Notes under the pieces: generated by a model
Seen by the model: the letters and a program-made list of their open reading frames with translations, nothing else
The model's database searches: none
Told to the model about the DNA's origin: nothing
Assembly: GCF_946479975.1 (NCBI RefSeq)
Contig: NZ_CAMLIX010000046.1
Location: forward strand, 1-23,649
Reading direction: 5' to 3'
Source of the DNA: an uncultured Flavobacterium sp.
GTDB taxonomy: Bacteria > Bacteroidota > Bacteroidia > Flavobacteriales > Flavobacteriaceae
DNA: 23,649 nucleotides
Part shown: positions 7,701-15,926 of the stretch, piece by piece
How positions within the stretch are numbered: position 1 is the stretch's first letter
Layout of the letters: every line of letters starts with the position of its first letter
Position numbers and translations under genes: made by a program

Positions 7701-9191
7701 ATGTCAATTAAAGCGGTAGCAGCAAGATTATTTGCCAGTAAAATATATAGCGAGACTCAGACTTGGGCCAAAAAACCAGTCGAAACGCAGCAAAAAATCT
7801 TCAAACAATTAATAAAAAAGGCAAAAGAAACCAGTTTTGGTCAAGATCATAAATTTGATCAAATAGCAACGATTGCAGACTTTCAAAAAAATGTTCCTGT
7901 AAGAGATTACGAAGATTTAAAACCTTACATAGAAAAGGTTGTAAAAGGCGAAGCAGATATTTTATGGAAAGGAAAACCGTTGTATTTTGCTAAAACTTCT
8001 GGAACAACTTCTGGCGCAAAATATATTCCGCTTACAAAAGAATCTATGCCTTTTCATGTAGAAGCTGCTCGAAATGCAATTCTACATTATATACACGAAA
8101 CTGGAAATGCTAATTTTGTTGATGGAAAAATGATATTTCTGCAGGGAAGTCCAATTCTAACTGAAAAATACGGCATCAAATTCGGAAGACTTTCTGGAAT
8201 CGTGGCGCATTTTGTTCCAAAATATTTACAGAAAAATAGAATGCCATCTTGGGAAACCAATTGTATAGACGATTGGGAAACCAAAGTAGATGCCATTGTT
8301 GACGAAACAATTAAAGAAGACATGTCGGTTATTTCGGGAATTCCGTCTTGGGTTCAAATGTATTTTGAGCGTTTACAGCAAAAAAGCGGCGGAAAAAAGA
8401 TAGGCGAAATATTCAAAAACTTCAATTTGTTTATTTACGGAGGCGTTAATTATGAACCTTACCGCGCCAAATTTGAAAATTTGATTGGCAGAAAAGTCGA
8501 TAGTATCGAATTGTTTCCTGCTTCAGAAGGATTTTTTGCCTACCAGGATTCTCAGAAAGAAAAAGGAATGCTTTTATTGTTGAACTCTGGAATTTTCTAC
8601 GAGTTTATAAAAGCAGATGAATTTTTTGAAGAAAATCCAAAAGTACTGACAATTGGTGAAGTTGAAATTGGCGTAAATTATGTTTTAATTATTTCTACCA
8701 ATGCAGGACTTTGGCGTTATAATATTGGAGATACGGTTCAATTTACCTCAGTATTTCCGCATCGTGTGATAGTTTCTGGTCGTATCAAGCATTATATTTC
8801 TGCTTTTGGAGAGCACGTCATTGCCAATGAAGTAGAAAATGCCATGAAAGAAGCCGTTGCATCTACCAATATTGTTATTAACGAATTTACGGTTGCGCCG
8901 CAGATTAATCCGTCAAGCGGACTTCCATATCACGAATGGCTGATTGAGTTTGAAAATGAGCCAGAAAACCTTGAAGTTTTTGCCGAAACAATTGATAATT
9001 CAATGCGTAAGCAAAACATTTATTACGATGATTTAATTACCGGAAATGTGCTGCAGAAAGTGGTTGTAACCAAAGTTTCTAAAAATGGATTTCAAGATTA
9101 CATGAAATCGCAAGGAAAATTGGGCGGACAGAATAAAATTCCGAGATTATCAAATGATAGAAAAATTGCAGATAATTTGATAAAATTTTAG
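7701..9191 (+). CDS. GH3 auxin-responsive promoter family acyl-adenylating enzyme
   Basis: This 496-residue protein is full length for bacterial GH3-like proteins. It belongs to the adenylate-forming superfamily, in which plant GH3 enzymes join carboxylates to amino acids through an acyl-AMP. Motifs seen: the phosphate-binding loop KTSGTTSG (98-105), the acceptor/adenine region LFPASEGFFAYQ (about 272-283) and LWRYNIGD (about 336-343), the GH3 form of the YRxGD motif. The bacterial substrate is unknown. It starts 11 bp after the membrane-protein gene and probably shares its promoter. A weak hairpin without a T run follows (9194-9215). Confidence 0.92.
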   Translation: MSIKAVAARLFASKIYSETQTWAKKPVETQQKIFKQLIKKAKETSFGQDHKFDQIATIADFQKNVPVRDYEDLKPYIEKVVKGEADILWKGKPLYFAKTSGTTSGAKYIPLTKESMPFHVEAARNAILHYIHETGNANFVDGKMIFLQGSPILTEKYGIKFGRLSGIVAHFVPKYLQKNRMPSWETNCIDDWETKVDAIVDETIKEDMSVISGIPSWVQMYFERLQQKSGGKKIGEIFKNFNLFIYGGVNYEPYRAKFENLIGRKVDSIELFPASEGFFAYQDSQKEKGMLLLLNSGIFYEFIKADEFFEENPKVLTIGEVEIGVNYVLIISTNAGLWRYNIGDTVQFTSVFPHRVIVSGRIKHYISAFGEHVIANEVENAMKEAVASTNIVINEFTVAPQINPSSGLPYHEWLIEFENEPENLEVFAETIDNSMRKQNIYYDDLITGNVLQKVVVTKVSKNGFQDYMKSQGKLGGQNKIPRLSNDRKIADNLIKF

Positions 9192-9203
9192 ATACTATTT
9201 CTC

Positions 9204-9235
9204 TTGTTAAATAGTTATTGATCCATATAAATTTG
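9204..9235 (+). promoter_or_regulatory. Promoter of the RAYT gene
   Basis: TTG (9204-9206), a 21-bp spacer and TAAATTTG (9228-9235) fit the Flavobacterium -33/-7 consensus. Transcription would begin near 9242, downstream of the possible TTG start at 9218. This supports the ATG at 9260. Confidence 0.6.
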
Positions 9236-9259
9236 GTTGGAGAAATAAGTAAAAAATTA

Positions 9260-9850
9260 ATGAGTCAGGGAAAGTTTCAAAATAAATATCGTATTTCTTC
9301 GATAAGAGCGCAATGGTGGGATTATGGCTGGAACGGAGCCTATTTTATAACAATTTGTACACAAGACAGGAAACATTATTTTGGAGAAATTCGAAATAAT
9401 AAAATGGTCTTATCACATGCCGGAATTATTGCCGATTTATTGTGGCATCAAATTCCGATGCACCATGATAATGTCGAACTGGGCGATTTTGTGGTCATGC
9501 CAAATCATATTCACGGAATTTTGATTATCGATAAACAAAATAATATTGATAATACGGTTATGGACAATATTGTGGAGACAGGGCATGCCCTGTCTCTATC
9601 GCCGATACCCGGATCGCAACGATTTCAAAACATTGGAAAAAACACCATTTCGTCTATTGTAGGATCCTATAAATCTGCGGTAACAAAAAACGCCAATAGA
9701 TTGGGATATCCGCATCAATGGCAAAAATTATTTTATGATAATATCATAAGAAGCAATAATGATTATCAAAGAATTTCTGATTATATTGTTTCAAATCCCG
9801 AAAATTGGACAAAGGATAAATTTAAAACAGGAGAATCAAAATCAAAATGA
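9260..9850 (+). CDS. REP-associated tyrosine transposase (RAYT, Y1_Tnp/HUH family)
   Basis: With the ATG at 9260 this is a 196-residue protein of the usual RAYT size. Family marks are DYGWNGAYFITICTQDR (21-37), the HUH motif in MPNHIHGILII (His83, His85) and the C-terminal SSIVGSYKSAVTK ... LFYDNIIR region, where Tyr159 is the likely nucleophile that nicks single-stranded DNA. RAYTs act on REP palindromes at the genome level and are usually single copy. The TTG at 9218 would extend the frame by 14 residues, but it lies before the -7 element. A 22-bp palindrome lies inside the frame and encodes ETGHALSL (106-113), between the catalytic core and the C-terminal helix. A second palindrome follows the gene. 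Confidence 0.92.
   Translation: MSQGKFQNKYRISSIRAQWWDYGWNGAYFITICTQDRKHYFGEIRNNKMVLSHAGIIADLLWHQIPMHHDNVELGDFVVMPNHIHGILIIDKQNNIDNTVMDNIVETGHALSLSPIPGSQRFQNIGKNTISSIVGSYKSAVTKNANRLGYPHQWQKLFYDNIIRSNNDYQRISDYIVSNPENWTKDKFKTGESKSK
9575..9596. repeat. REP-like palindrome inside the RAYT gene
   Basis: A perfect 22-bp palindrome with arms GAGACAGGGCA and TGCCCTGTCTC. It shares the 14-bp core CAGGGCATGCCCTG with the palindrome at 9872-9893. It keeps the reading frame of the transposase. Confidence 0.75.
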
Positions 9851-9871
9851 TTTTTCATTGGTTACGTTGCA

Positions 9872-9893
9872 GATTCAGGGCATGCCCTGAATC
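9872..9893. repeat. REP-like palindrome downstream of the RAYT gene
   Basis: A perfect 22-bp palindrome with arms GATTCAGGGCA and TGCCCTGAATC, starting 22 bp after the RAYT stop codon. An outer 5-bp stem (ACGTT 9864-9868 with AACGT 9898-9902) could extend the hairpin past an internal loop. Compared with 9575-9596, two arm positions differ on both sides in a compensatory way. Confidence 0.75.
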
Positions 9894-9944
9894 AACAAAC
9901 GTGAGAAATAACACCAAAGATTCAAAGGTAAAAATCAAAATCCT

Positions 9945-9952
9945 TACATTTG
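9945..9952 (+). promoter_or_regulatory. Promoter -7 element for the phosphorylase-like gene
   Basis: TACATTTG matches TAnnTTTG, 20 bp before the ATG at 9973. No -33 TTG lies at the expected distance. It probably drives the two-gene unit 9973-12642. Confidence 0.55.
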
Positions 9953-9972
9953 AATTTACAAATTAAAAACAC

Positions 9973-11661
9973 ATGAAAGAAACCAAACATATATCACGAT
10001 CTAGAGCGCAGGAATCTTCTGCGGCTATAGAAAAAATGTACATTACAATGCGCCATTTATTCAACCGTGGTTTTTACAAGCCAATGGGAGTTTCGGGCGA
10101 TAGTTTAAGAGAATCATTATTAGCATTACGTCCGGAAATCTACGGAAATATCGCAGAAGAAAAGGTAGAACTAAACGGACTTTTATACGTTATTGAGCGT
10201 CTTCCAATCGGGATCGAGCAATGTCGTTTTATCAATTTAACTTCAGACGAAGGCTATTCTAAATCACATTTTCAGGCAATTGTTCCTCCAAAAAGAAGAA
10301 GAAATTGCTACAGAATCGACGAAGAACAAATGAACGTCGAAATCACTCGAGGGCGTTCTGATATTTATGATAATTTGACGCATTTGACTTTCATTTTCAT
10401 CGAATCTCATAAAATTAAAAATAGAGTTTTGGTAGATGACGGTGGGGAAGTTTCGCGCGATTGGCAGAAATTGGAGCAAGCTGTAATGCAGACTAAAAAG
10501 CTGACGCAGATTGAAAAAGAAAAAGCAATTTCGCACGTTGCCAATATTTTAGCGAGAACTTTCGAAGAAGTTTTAGATATTTACGATGCTTTTGGATCTG
10601 AAAATGCACCAGATCGTTTCTTGCACGTTATTTATTGGTTAGGAAAATTAGCGATCGAAGAAATTGTTGAAAACAACAAAAGAACCATAACTTTTAGTCC
10701 GGTTTTGCGTGAACGTTTAGGACATCACATTCACGGAGAAATCTGGGCAACAAACATAAAAGAAGTTCTAAAAGCAAACGATTTACTGCAAAGACCAATT
10801 CACGTTATTAGTGCGAACATGCACAGTGTGATGAATTCGATTTTTGCAACGCCTTTGTTGAAAACGAAATTCAAAGGAAAAACAGATTTCTTTATTTACG
10901 AAGAATTAAGCAGTTCAGGATCAAAAGAAATTAGAGGTCAGGTTGAAGAATTGGCGTTTAAAAACGGAATGATTTCGTTAGCTGACACATCAGGAACAAA
11001 TATCGACGTTCAGATTTTTGATACAGCGCAAATTGACTGGTCAAAAACAGGATTTTCTCACGCTAATGTTGGCGAAGAAAAACCAGTAATTATCGTAATG
11101 GATTACGCTTTTGGAGAGCAGGCTTACGAAACCATTGATGAACTTTTAAAACCCTATAAAAAAGAAACATTACTAAATGTAAAATCGGTTTCGATTATGG
11201 GTAAAGCCGGAATTCTAGAAGGCGGAAAAGGAGATATTATGATTCCGACGGCGCATATCAACGAAGGAACGGCAGATAATTATTTCTTCGAAAATGAACT
11301 TACAGGCTCCATGTTTGAAGGAAATGACATTGATGTCTATGAAGGTGCAATGGTTACCGTTTTAGGAACATCATTGCAAAACAGAGATTTATTGAAATTT
11401 TTCCACGAATCGACTTGGGGTGTAATTGGTCTTGAAATGGAAGGATCTTATTACCAAAAAGCGATTCAGGCGGCATCAAAAATTAGAAGAAGTGTTCCTC
11501 AGAATATTAAAGTACGTTACGCTTATTATGCTTCAGATAATCCTTTGGAAACGGGAAGCACGCTGGCTTCAGGCGGATTAGGAACTACGGGTGTAAAACC
11601 AACTTATTTGATTACAATTAAAATTTTAGAACAAATTTTCAATGTTAAAGCACCGCTGTAA
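9973..11661 (+). CDS. Nucleoside phosphorylase/AMP nucleosidase-like protein (DUF6909-like)
   Basis: This 562-residue protein is longer than E. coli AMP nucleosidase. The last third looks like the phosphorylase/nucleosidase superfamily: SIMGKAGILEGGKGDIMIP (about 406-424), GLEMEGSYY (about 487-495; the E-M-E motif holds the ribose) and ASDNP (about 520-524; the Asp of the S-D motif is the usual catalytic acid). The first two thirds match no family I can name with certainty; NCBI may call it DUF6909 (memory, unsure). A hydrolase or phosphorylase acting on a purine nucleoside or nucleotide is the best guess; AMP nucleosidase is possible. The next gene's ATG follows its stop codon directly with no gap. 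Confidence 0.8.
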   Translation: MKETKHISRSRAQESSAAIEKMYITMRHLFNRGFYKPMGVSGDSLRESLLALRPEIYGNIAEEKVELNGLLYVIERLPIGIEQCRFINLTSDEGYSKSHFQAIVPPKRRRNCYRIDEEQMNVEITRGRSDIYDNLTHLTFIFIESHKIKNRVLVDDGGEVSRDWQKLEQAVMQTKKLTQIEKEKAISHVANILARTFEEVLDIYDAFGSENAPDRFLHVIYWLGKLAIEEIVENNKRTITFSPVLRERLGHHIHGEIWATNIKEVLKANDLLQRPIHVISANMHSVMNSIFATPLLKTKFKGKTDFFIYEELSSSGSKEIRGQVEELAFKNGMISLADTSGTNIDVQIFDTAQIDWSKTGFSHANVGEEKPVIIVMDYAFGEQAYETIDELLKPYKKETLLNVKSVSIMGKAGILEGGKGDIMIPTAHINEGTADNYFFENELTGSMFEGNDIDVYEGAMVTVLGTSLQNRDLLKFFHESTWGVIGLEMEGSYYQKAIQAASKIRRSVPQNIKVRYAYYASDNPLETGSTLASGGLGTTGVKPTYLITIKILEQIFNVKAPL

Positions 11662-12642
11662 ATGAGTACAAAAGTACCACAAAATCAAGAAGATCAGGAA
11701 ATTGATCTGATGCAGATTTCGCAGAAAATAAATATTTTTTTAAATAGAGTTAGCAGCTCTATTTTTAAAAGTATTCAATTCTTTGTGAAAAATTGGGTTA
11801 TAGTTTTGCTCTTAGTTGTTTTAGGATTTGGAACAGGTATTTTATTAGAAAAATATAAGAAAAGCTATCAGCATCAAATTATTGTGGCGCCTAATTTTGG
11901 CAGCACCGATTATTTGTATTCTAAAATTGATCTGATTGATTCTAAAATTAGAGAAAAAGACACTTTGTTTTTAAAGAAAACTTTAGGAATTCAAGATGCT
12001 AATAATTTAAAAGATATAGAAATTAAGCCAATTGCCGACGTATATAATTTTATTAATAACAAACCTGAAAATTTTGAATTAATAAAATTAATGGCAGAAG
12101 ATGGCGATATCAAAAAAGTACTTCAAGAAAATATAACAAGTAAAAATTACACGTATCAAACCATTGTTTTAACAACAAAAAACAAAATATCTGAAGAAAA
12201 ACTAGTACAGCCCTTTCTTAAATATTTTAATTCATCTGAACATTACGCCAAGATCCAAAAAGAGGTGTATCAAAATGTAGAGATGAAAATGAGAAAGAAT
12301 GATACTATTATCAAACAAATAGATGGTCTTTTGGACAATTTTTCTAAATCTACAAACAGTACTTCTAAAAATGATAAACTGGTTTATTATAACGAAAACA
12401 CGCAGTTGAATGATATTATAAAAACCAAAGAATTATTAATTACAGAGCAGGGAAATCATAAAATCGAATTGATTAATTATGATAAAATAATCAAAGAAAG
12501 TAGTGTCACGATCAATATAGAGTTCTCCAAATACGGAAGTTATTTTAAATATATGCTGCCTTTGCTTTTTATTTTAATGTTTGTTTTTGTTCGCTTTTTT
12601 ATTGGTTTCTATAAAAGACAAAACAGCCTTTCGGGCAGTTAA
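11662..12642 (+). CDS. Wzz-like two-helix membrane protein (chain-length determinant type)
   Basis: The protein has 326 residues. It has a cytoplasmic N-terminus, a membrane helix at about 44-61 (WVIVLLLVVLGFGTGIL), a long charged and probably helical periplasmic part, and a second helix at about 297-317. This two-helix layout with a large periplasmic loop is that of Wzz/polysaccharide co-polymerases that set glycan chain length. The usual proline-rich motif near the second helix is not clear, so the assignment rests on topology and on the glycan cluster that follows. It begins on the base after the stop of the phosphorylase-like gene, implying tight translational coupling. Confidence 0.7.
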   Translation: MSTKVPQNQEDQEIDLMQISQKINIFLNRVSSSIFKSIQFFVKNWVIVLLLVVLGFGTGILLEKYKKSYQHQIIVAPNFGSTDYLYSKIDLIDSKIREKDTLFLKKTLGIQDANNLKDIEIKPIADVYNFINNKPENFELIKLMAEDGDIKKVLQENITSKNYTYQTIVLTTKNKISEEKLVQPFLKYFNSSEHYAKIQKEVYQNVEMKMRKNDTIIKQIDGLLDNFSKSTNSTSKNDKLVYYNENTQLNDIIKTKELLITEQGNHKIELINYDKIIKESSVTINIEFSKYGSYFKYMLPLLFILMFVFVRFFIGFYKRQNSLSGS

Positions 12643-12672
12643 TTTTTCTAAATTATTTAAACCAAAAAAAAT

Positions 12673-12680
12673 TACATTTG
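12673..12680 (+). promoter_or_regulatory. Promoter -7 element for the lipoprotein gene
   Basis: TACATTTG matches TAnnTTTG, 17 bp before the ATG at 12698. This supports the 12698 start over the longer frame beginning at 12581. Confidence 0.55.
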
Positions 12681-12697
12681 TCAAAAAAATTACCATA

Positions 12698-13234
12698 ATG
12701 AATAAGAAAACTATTTTAATAAATCTGCTTGCAATTGTATGTTTTATTTCTTGCAAAAATAAAGAAGTTCAAGAACCTGTTGAAGAAGTAAAAGCCAATA
12801 CTTTTGATGTAATTGTTGATCTAAACATACAAAAAGACGATGAATTAATTCTTTTTTACAAAGATCCTTCAATAGCTTATTTTGACGAAAAAAACACTGT
12901 TTATAATGGTGTAAAAGGAAAACCAGAAGCACAAACGCTAACTTTTAGTATTCCAGAAGGAATTTTGCCAAATGATATTCGTTTCGACATTAGTTCAAAA
13001 AAAGAACAGCAGCCTGTTAAAATCAATTCAATTTCTTTGAGTTACAATGGCAAAATATTTAAAATAGAACAAAAAGATTTATTAAAATATTTTACACCAA
13101 ACGACTTTATAAATTTTGACCAAACAAATGGCACAGCTTCTTTTACAGAAAAAGACGGGAACTATGACCCAATTTTTAATACAAAGCCAGCGATATATGT
13201 TGAGCTTGAAAAATTGGAAGGAAAACAGTTGTAA
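12698..13234 (+). CDS. Putative lipoprotein of unknown function
   Basis: With the start at 12698 the protein has 178 residues. The N-terminus (NKKT, a hydrophobic stretch, then FISCK) is a lipoprotein signal with Cys19 as the likely lipidated residue (lipobox F-I-S-C, slightly off the L-A-G-C ideal). The mature part is acidic and probably beta-rich, and I recognise no family. The frame can be read upstream to 12581, but that overlaps the Wzz-like gene and would bury the signal peptide. A promoter-like element just before 12698 agrees. It lies between the Wzz-like gene and the glycan cluster, so an envelope role is plausible. Confidence 0.78.
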   Translation: MNKKTILINLLAIVCFISCKNKEVQEPVEEVKANTFDVIVDLNIQKDDELILFYKDPSIAYFDEKNTVYNGVKGKPEAQTLTFSIPEGILPNDIRFDISSKKEQQPVKINSISLSYNGKIFKIEQKDLLKYFTPNDFINFDQTNGTASFTEKDGNYDPIFNTKPAIYVELEKLEGKQL

Positions 13235-13267
13235 CTATTTGGTAAATAAATAGATATAAAAACACAG

Positions 13268-13304
13268 AGGTTAATTCATTTTTAAAGTGAATTAACCTTT
13301 TTAA
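13268..13304 (+). terminator. Intrinsic terminator/possible attenuator before the glycan cluster
   Basis: An 11-bp perfect stem, AGGTTAATTCA (13268-13278) with TGAATTAACCT (13288-13298), runs into TTTTTAATT. It ends the lipoprotein transcript but leaves only about 10 bp before the next gene. Confidence 0.8.
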
Positions 13305-13314
13305 TTAAAACATA

Positions 13315-14538
13315 TTGATAGCTCTCGCACGTAAATATTTTTTTCAGCATGCATCCTTAATGGTAATGATGTTTGGAGCGGTGTGTTTTTTTGTCTGCAA
13401 CATTTTTCTGAAAGAAATTCTAACTTCTCAACTTTACGGCTATCTGTCTATTTTTGTGACGTATTTTTCTTTTATATACGTTTTTGGAATTTTTGGTACA
13501 GAACAAGTTTTTCTACGCCTTTCTATTCCTGAAAAAAAATATCAGATTAAAACTCCTAAAACCTTAGTTTTTTTAATTCTGTTTTTTATCCTTTTTTCTG
13601 CTACAGCAGGAACATTTCTGTTCAAACATTGGTATCCAGAAATTAAAATCAATTCGGGATTTTTATTTTTCTCAAGTTTCGGAATTATCGGATCAACATT
13701 TTTGTTTTCGATATTGCGCTTAAATTCAAATTTTATATTATCACAGCTTTTATCAAACAGCTGGAAAATAGGAATGTTTTTTCTTTCAACCGTTTATTTA
13801 ATTTATAATTACTCCGATTTTTATTTGTTTATGAAGATAATTTCCGGAATTATAATTGTTGGTTTTCTGAGTTATTTTTTATTCATAATTAGAAAAATAA
13901 AATTTAAATTTACTAATGAAATAGCTAATAATCAGATTTTTGAATCTTGTTTTCATTTCTTTATTTCTATTTCTTCTTTCTCCTTAATTTATTTTTCAGA
14001 TCGTTTTATCGTAGAGCACAAATACACTTTTGAGGAGTTTGGAAATTTCTTTTATTTAAACACCTTTTTCTTGGCGCCATTTGCCATTATTCAAAGTTAT
14101 ATAGGATTCAAACAGTTAATTCATTTTAAAAATAATTTCGTAAAAAGTGATTTTCAACGTTTTTTAAGAAACACCATTTTATTCGGTATTTTGATGTCAG
14201 TTGGTTTGTGTATCATTACATTTTTTGTGCAGTATTTTAAAATCATCAATTTTCCTTTTGATCATTATTTAGGAATAATTGTTTTGTTGCTGACTACAGG
14301 AATTACAAGATTATACGCCTCATCTGTAAGCGCCGCATTTGAAGCAAAAACGTCTTTAAGAACCTTAAGAAAAGCAAACTTACTGATTGTTCTAATAACG
14401 GTTCTTATTTTAGTATTTACTTTTATTTTTGTTGATTCGATAGAAATGATAGTGACCAATATATTGATTATTTGGTTTTTACGAAGTATTATTTGCAAGC
14501 AATTGCTTTATAGTCAAATTAAAAAGGAAAGTATATGA
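13315..14538 (+). CDS. Wzx-type polysaccharide flippase (MATE/MurJ-like superfamily)
   Basis: This 407-residue protein has about 11-12 hydrophobic membrane segments along its length. An N-terminal cytoplasmic piece (ARKYFFQHASL) precedes the first helix, as in oligosaccharide flippases that move lipid-linked repeat units across the inner membrane. The start appears to be TTG at 13315: an in-frame stop lies just upstream (13306-13308), and the next ATG (residue 14 or later) would remove the N-terminal piece. It is the first gene of the overlapping chain and overlaps the next by 4 bp (ATGA). The sequence is very T-rich. The call rests on topology and context, since Wzx sequences are poorly conserved. 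Confidence 0.75.
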   Translation: MIALARKYFFQHASLMVMMFGAVCFFVCNIFLKEILTSQLYGYLSIFVTYFSFIYVFGIFGTEQVFLRLSIPEKKYQIKTPKTLVFLILFFILFSATAGTFLFKHWYPEIKINSGFLFFSSFGIIGSTFLFSILRLNSNFILSQLLSNSWKIGMFFLSTVYLIYNYSDFYLFMKIISGIIIVGFLSYFLFIIRKIKFKFTNEIANNQIFESCFHFFISISSFSLIYFSDRFIVEHKYTFEEFGNFFYLNTFFLAPFAIIQSYIGFKQLIHFKNNFVKSDFQRFLRNTILFGILMSVGLCIITFFVQYFKIINFPFDHYLGIIVLLLTTGITRLYASSVSAAFEAKTSLRTLRKANLLIVLITVLILVFTFIFVDSIEMIVTNILIIWFLRSIICKQLLYSQIKKESI

Positions 14539-15926
14539 AAACGCCATTATACAAAATATATACCTTTCTGTTTTTTCTTGGTTTTTTCTTTTTTTCATTT
14601 AATGAATATCAAGGACTTTCTTTTTTAGGCGAATTTAAAACAGAATCTGGAGCGCTTTTTTTTCTTTCAGGTTTTTTAGTATTGATGATAGAATGTATAG
14701 CCGAGAAGAAAATTTCGATTCCGTACAAAAGCACACTTTTTCAGTTATTATTATTCTTTTTACTTTGGTGTCTTCTCACTACAATATGCAATGCAAATAC
14801 TGTATTTTCAAATTATTTCAAGCATACCGGAGGTGTTAATAGGTTTTTGAGACAGTACTTTTCGCTGCTGCTTTCGTGCATTATTTTCTTTTTGCTTTAT
14901 TGGAATGTTATTTATAAAATGAGAGCTTCCGAAATTCTTTTGAAGATAAGAAAAGTGTTTTTACTTTCACTAATTGTAGCCTTTGCATATGGATTTCTAG
15001 AGACTTTGGTTGTAATTTTTGGCTTCGGATTTTTGTTTCCAGTCTTAAATTTATTCAGCTATTTTCCTTTTCTAGAAGTATCACTTCATACGTCAGCAAG
15101 AATTTCTTCAATAGCTTATGAACCTCCATTTTTGGCGATTTATCTCATCACCATTTCTGGTTGGATGTTCAGTTATATAGTAACACACAAAAGTCCGTTT
15201 AAGTTTCTTCCTGCCTTTGCCGTTTTGTTTCTGACCTATTTTTCAGGTTCCAGAACTGGACTTGTAGTAGTTCTAATTCAGCTATTTATATTTTGTACAT
15301 TTTTATACAAAGATCCTCGTTTTAAATCTTACATTATAAAATCGGTTATTGGATTTGGAGTTGTTTTTAGTCTTTTGCTTCTTTTTAACGGAGATAAAAT
15401 CATAGGTTCTATAAGTGAGAAAATTGATTCTTTGGACTTTAAAAAAAACTTAACCAAAAATGTTTCCAATCAATCTAGATTTGGAATGCAGTATGCGGCT
15501 TTGCAAGTTTTCAAGGAAAATCCGCTTATTGGCGTCGGTTTTGGCCAGCAGGCGTATCATATTCGTACACATTATCCAATTTGGGCTACACGAAATAATT
15601 ACGAATTTGAATTACTTTATAAAAACAAAAACGAGAAATCTTTCCCGCCAGGATATAATATTTATACCCGTTTAATGGCAGAAACAGGTCTAGTTGGAAT
15701 TTTTTTATTTTTAATGCTCCTTTACTTTTCATTGCGTGAAGTAAAAACATTACTCAAGAAAGCAAAAGATGAAGAAAGAATTATATTAATTATAATTTTA
15801 ATTTCTCTTTCAGGATTATATATAAATTGGCTTCAAATTGATACTTTCAGAATGTATGGCGTTTGGCTGAGTCTGGCTATTTTGATTAGAATGAGATACA
15901 AACCATTAAAATTTAGAGATGAATAA
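14535..15926 (+). CDS. O-antigen polymerase (Wzy-like)
   Basis: This 463-residue protein has many membrane segments. It carries the Wzy_C/WaaL-type marks SGSRTGLVVV (about 235-244) and ENPLIGVGFGQQA (about 329-341), followed by a long extracytoplasmic loop (about 342-372) and the R-L-x-x-E-T-G-L-x-G motif (RLMAETGLVGIF, about 378-389). Such proteins join repeat units on the periplasmic side, or ligate glycan to lipid A. Its start overlaps the flippase stop (ATGA), and its end overlaps the next glycosyltransferase by 8 bp. Since a second protein of the same class lies downstream, one of the two is probably the polymerase and the other a ligase; I favour polymerase for this one because of its position. 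Confidence 0.82.
   Translation: MKTPLYKIYTFLFFLGFFFFSFNEYQGLSFLGEFKTESGALFFLSGFLVLMIECIAEKKISIPYKSTLFQLLLFFLLWCLLTTICNANTVFSNYFKHTGGVNRFLRQYFSLLLSCIIFFLLYWNVIYKMRASEILLKIRKVFLLSLIVAFAYGFLETLVVIFGFGFLFPVLNLFSYFPFLEVSLHTSARISSIAYEPPFLAIYLITISGWMFSYIVTHKSPFKFLPAFAVLFLTYFSGSRTGLVVVLIQLFIFCTFLYKDPRFKSYIIKSVIGFGVVFSLLLLFNGDKIIGSISEKIDSLDFKKNLTKNVSNQSRFGMQYAALQVFKENPLIGVGFGQQAYHIRTHYPIWATRNNYEFELLYKNKNEKSFPPGYNIYTRLMAETGLVGIFLFLMLLYFSLREVKTLLKKAKDEERIILIIILISLSGLYINWLQIDTFRMYGVWLSLAILIRMRYKPLKFRDE

Noticed and set aside
9194..9215. Hairpin ACTATTT/AAATAGT after the GH3-family gene as a terminator or element end
   Set aside because: The stem is only 7 bp of mostly A-T, with no T run, and no matching copy was seen on the other side of the RAYT gene.
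9218..9259. TTG start giving a 14-residue longer RAYT
   Set aside because: It lies upstream of the -7 element at 9228-9235, and the added residues do not resemble the family. The ATG at 9260 fits the usual RAYT N-terminus.
12581..12697. Extended N-terminus of the lipoprotein gene
   Set aside because: It overlaps the Wzz-like gene, contains the promoter-like element and would place the lipoprotein signal in the interior of the protein.
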